Both the position numbers and the translations under genes were made by a program. From Bacteroidota bacterium (GTDB lineage Bacteria > Bacteroidota > Bacteroidia > UKL13-3), in NCBI GenBank assembly GCA_010027395.1, contig RGVD01000026.1:1-18224 (forward strand): a DNA stretch of 18,224 nt, written 5' to 3'. The notes below the pieces were generated by a model. The model saw nothing but the letters and a program-made list of their open reading frames with translations, made no database searches and was not told the origin of the DNA. This document shows positions 15,772-18,224 of the stretch, one piece after another; position 1 is the stretch's first letter, and the number at the start of each line of letters is the position of its first letter.

Positions 15772-17081
15772 ATGCCCAAAATATTAATTATTGATGATGA
15801 GAAAGCCATTCGCAACACACTAAGAGAAATCTTAGAATACGAAAGCTATGAGGTAGATGAAGCCAGCAATGGTGCCGAAGGCCTAGAGAAGCTTGCTAAT
15901 GATGATTATGAAGCGGTGCTTTGTGATGTAAAAATGCCAAAGATGGATGGCATAGAAGTGCTTACCAAAGCCAAAGAAATAGATGATGACATTCCTTTTA
16001 TCATGATATCAGGCAATGGAACCATCGAAACAGCAGTAGAAGCAACCAAAAAAGGAGCTTATGATTTTATCTCTAAGCCACCTGATTTGAATAGAATGTT
16101 GCTTACGATTCGCAATGCCATTGACAAAAAATCTTTGACTGTTGAAACCAAAGTGCTTCGTAGAAAAGTTACTAAAACACGCGAAATCATTGGTGATAGC
16201 CCAGCCATTCAAAACATCATGAATACCATTGATAAGGTAGCACCAACTGATGCAAGGGTATTGATTACAGGTGAAAATGGTACTGGCAAAGAGTTGGTAG
16301 CCCGTTGGGTTCATGAGAAAAGTAACCGTGCAAAAAACACATTGGTAGAGGTAAATTGTGCTGCTATTCCTTCTGAATTGATAGAAAGCGAATTGTTTGG
16401 TCACGAGAAAGGTGCCTTTACTTCAGCTATCAAACAACGTATTGGTAAATTTGAACAAGCCAATGGTGGTACTTTGTTTTTAGATGAAGTGGGTGATATG
16501 AGTTTAGCTGCACAAGCCAAGGTATTAAGGGCTTTGCAAGAAAACAAAATTACCAGAGTAGGTGGAGACAAAGACATAGATGTGAATGTGCGTGTGATTG
16601 CCGCTACCAATAAAGACCTGATGCGTGAAATCGAAAAAGGAAATTTCCGTATGGACTTATACCACAGGTTTAGTGTGATATTAATTCATGTACCATCCTT
16701 AAATGAACGTAAAGATGATGTGCCTTTATTGGCGTTCATTCTTGCCGCAAGCTTTAGACGAATTGAAAAAATTAAACTTCAGTGGCAATATACGCGAATT
16801 GCACAACATTGTTGAGCGATTGGTTATTTTAGGCCAAGCTCGCATTACGATTGAAGATGTTCAAAAATATGCAAGTCCTGTAAGTGTGCATGAAGAAGAA
16901 AAATCAATTTATGAGCGCTTCTCAACCTTGCAAGATTTTAAAGAATATGTTGAACGCATATTTATTGAAGAAAAGCTTCGTAAAAATGGATGGAATGTGG
17001 CCAAAACAGCCCTTGAAGTGGATATTCAATAAAATAGAAAAATACAACCTTAAAAGAGGTGGTGAAGTAAGTGAAATGTAA
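15772..17081 (+). pseudogene. Sigma-54-dependent NtrC-family response regulator, broken by two internal deletions
   Basis: The first frame (15772-16815, 347 codons) encodes a receiver domain with phospho-acceptor Asp52 and Lys102, then a sigma-54 AAA+ domain with Walker A GENGTGKE (167-174), GAFTSA (214-219, a variant of GAFTGA) and Walker B GGTLFLDEV (232-240). After DDVPLLA (315-321) the expected sequence stops and a 27-codon out-of-frame tail follows. The homologous sequence resumes in the next frame at about 16743 (QALDELKK, then GNIRELHN, the sensor II region) and runs to a stop at 17030-17032. There the usual IQRSHLYNKIEKY is cut after IQ, and NKIEKYNLKRGGE continues in the third frame to 17081. 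Both losses are consistent with deletions of 3n+2 bases (about 47-50 and 17). The DNA-binding helix and the end of the AAA+ domain are destroyed, so the regulator is probably inactive. An assembly error is the alternative. Confidence 0.8.
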
Positions 17082-17088
17082 AACAAGG

Positions 17089-17133
17089 ATGTGAAGATGT
17101 GTGAAGATGATTTTCATTCACACATCCTCACAT
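17089..17133. terminator. 17-bp hairpin after the broken regulator
   Basis: ATGTGAAGATGTGTGAA (17089-17105) pairs with TTCACACATCCTCACAT (17117-17133) at 16 of 17 positions, with an 11-nt loop. It begins 8 nt after the regulator's last stop. A short T-run follows at 17134-17136, so termination is possible but weak. The left arm can also pair with TTCACACATC copies in the tandem array downstream. Confidence 0.45.
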
Positions 17134-17150
17134 TTTCATATTCACAAATT

Positions 17151-17278
17151 CACACATCCACACATTCACACATCCACACATTCACACATCCACACATTCT
17201 CACATTCACACATTCTCACATTCACACATTCTCACATTCACACATTCTCACATTCACACATTCTCACATTCACACATT
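17151..17278 (+). repeat. Perfect 16-bp tandem array, 8 copies in two blocks, abutting the sua5 start
   Basis: Three identical copies of CACACATCCACACATT (17151-17198) are followed by five identical copies of CTCACATTCACACATT (17199-17278). Each 16-mer is two related octamers, so the array is 16 octamers alternating between CACACATT and a variant. Copies within a block show no mismatch. The plus strand carries no G from 17110 to 17278. The array stops 5 nt before the ATG of the next gene and so occupies the place of its leader; no promoter or ribosome-binding sequence is recognisable in it. A read-through frame across it (17091-17291) is a translation of the repeat, not a gene. Confidence 0.95.
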
Positions 17279-17283
17279 GACAT

Positions 17284-18224
17284 ATGAATGAACTAGAAGC
17301 AGCAGCAAATTTGCTCAGGCAAGGCGGATTGTTAGCTATACCCACCGAAACGGTATATGGTCTAGCTGCTAATGCCTTCAATGAAGAGGCGGTATTGAGT
17401 ATTTACAAAACCAAAAACCGACCTCATTTCAACCCATTAATCATACATTCCAATTCAGTGGAACGCTTTGCTGAATGGGGCATTTACTTGCCTGAACTTG
17501 CTTTAAAATTAGCCTCTGAATTCTGCCCTGGGCCCATCACTTTTGTTCTTCCAAGTTCAAAAAAGATACCGGATATGGTAACAGCAGGTCATGACTCGGT
17601 GGCTATCAGAATACCCAATCACCCTCTAACTCTTGAATTGTTAGGCATGCTTGATTTCCCTTTGGCAGCGCCAAGTGCCAATCCAAGCACATTTGTAAGT
17701 CCTACTTCTGCTGCGCATGTCAAACAACAATTGGGCGATAAAATCAAATGTATTTTGGATGGAGGAGAATGCCAAGTAGGCATAGAATCTACCATTGTTT
17801 CTTTTCTTGAAAATACACCAAGAATTTTAAGGTATGGTGGCTTGGCAAAAGAACAAATTGAAAACACATTGGGAATCATAGTAAATGTTCCTCAAGTAAA
17901 TGGAGATATTAGCAAATTTATCGCTCCAGGCATGATGGAAAGGCATTATGCGCCTAATAAAAATTTGATTATTTGTGATGATATGGAGAAGGAATTATTG
18001 AATCACCAAGGCCATTCAATAGGTATCATTTCTTTTTCAAAAAAATATGGGAATATTGATCTAAAAAAACAATTTATTTTATCTCCACTTAGAAACCTAG
18101 ATGAGGCAGCAAGACATTTGTTTTCGGCCCTAAGAAGTTTGAATGATTTGGATGTAGATATTATTTTAGCTGAAAAATTCCCTGATGAAGGATTAGGGAT
18201 TGCCATCAACGACCGATTAAAAAG
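17284..18224 (+). CDS. sua5: L-threonylcarbamoyladenylate synthase (3' end cut by window)
   Basis: Sua5/TsaC makes threonylcarbamoyl-AMP from threonine, bicarbonate and ATP, the first step of the t6A37 modification of ANN-decoding tRNAs, and is normally essential. The 313 codons seen have the YrdC fold marks PTETVYGLA (20-28), KNRPHFNPLI (44-53), FCPGPITFVL (80-89), SVAIRIP (105-111), APSANPSTFVSPT (129-141) and GIESTIVS (167-174). A linker with APGMMERHYAP (214-224) then leads into the C-terminal Sua5 domain, so this is the long Sua5 form, not short TsaC. It ends at the window edge at INDRLKR, probably within a few codons of the true stop. The ATG at 17284 comes directly after the tandem array, and no Shine-Dalgarno is present. 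Confidence 0.94.
   Translation, partial: MNELEAAANLLRQGGLLAIPTETVYGLAANAFNEEAVLSIYKTKNRPHFNPLIIHSNSVERFAEWGIYLPELALKLASEFCPGPITFVLPSSKKIPDMVTAGHDSVAIRIPNHPLTLELLGMLDFPLAAPSANPSTFVSPTSAAHVKQQLGDKIKCILDGGECQVGIESTIVSFLENTPRILRYGGLAKEQIENTLGIIVNVPQVNGDISKFIAPGMMERHYAPNKNLIICDDMEKELLNHQGHSIGIISFSKKYGNIDLKKQFILSPLRNLDEAARHLFSALRSLNDLDVDIILAEKFPDEGLGIAINDRLK

Noticed and set aside
17151..17278. CRISPR-like regular repeat
   Set aside because: The 16-bp units are contiguous with no unique spacers, and no cas gene is near. It is a simple tandem array.
17091..17291. 66-codon His/Thr/Ser-rich reading frame
   Set aside because: It is only the translation of the tandem array, runs past the sua5 ATG in another frame and has no family character.

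Overview
The window is AT-rich DNA from a member of the Bacteroidota. The evidence is a secreted nuclease with a C-terminal type IX secretion (T9SS) sorting domain, a SprE/PorW-type gliding/T9SS lipoprotein, TAnnTTTG-type -7 promoter boxes, almost no Shine-Dalgarno sequences, several TTG starts, and a dispersed intergenic repeat family (TGTCATGTCGAGCGGAGTC) of a kind I associate with this phylum. I cannot name a genus. Most of the window is ordinary chromosomal core, with one repeat-rich, partly decayed stretch at the right.

Layout. (1) 1-4376, plus strand: the 3' part of a large protein of unknown function with a propeller-like C-terminal half; a YbhN/LPG_synthase_TM-family integral membrane protein; and a secreted endonuclease/exonuclease/phosphatase-fold enzyme with a T9SS tail. 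(2) 4459-6517: mnmH and selD overlap by 8 nt and form a selenophosphate/2-selenouridine tRNA modification unit. The SelD uses Cys, not selenocysteine. (3) 6639-7592: metF (methylenetetrahydrofolate reductase) behind a good Bacteroidota promoter. It converges on a short minus-strand gene so tightly that both stop codons lie in one CTAG. (4) 7589-13024: that short gene encodes a membrane anchor resembling the N-terminus of Bacteroidota M23 peptidases but with no peptidase domain. Divergent from it run sprE/porW and, 3 nt later, a class A penicillin-binding protein. This is an envelope cluster joining the T9SS/gliding machinery to peptidoglycan. (5) 13025-15771: a conserved-looking but uncharacterised 717-aa protein with an EF-hand loop and three C-terminal membrane segments, flanked by a 17-bp perfect inverted repeat and followed by a hairpin-forming intergenic repeat. 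(6) 15772-17081: a sigma-54-type response regulator broken by two out-of-frame internal deletions. (7) 17082-17283: a foldback and a perfect 8 x 16-bp tandem array with no G on the plus strand for 169 nt, ending 5 nt before the ATG of sua5/tsaC. That last gene (t6A tRNA modification) runs off the right edge.

Three genes (mnmH, selD, sua5) support tRNA anticodon-loop modification. I found no convincing new defence or mobile system. The most noteworthy items are the octamer array abutting sua5, the two-deletion regulator, the EF-hand membrane protein, and the sprE-PBP1a-anchor cluster. No tRNA, rRNA, CRISPR array, transposase or integrase was seen.
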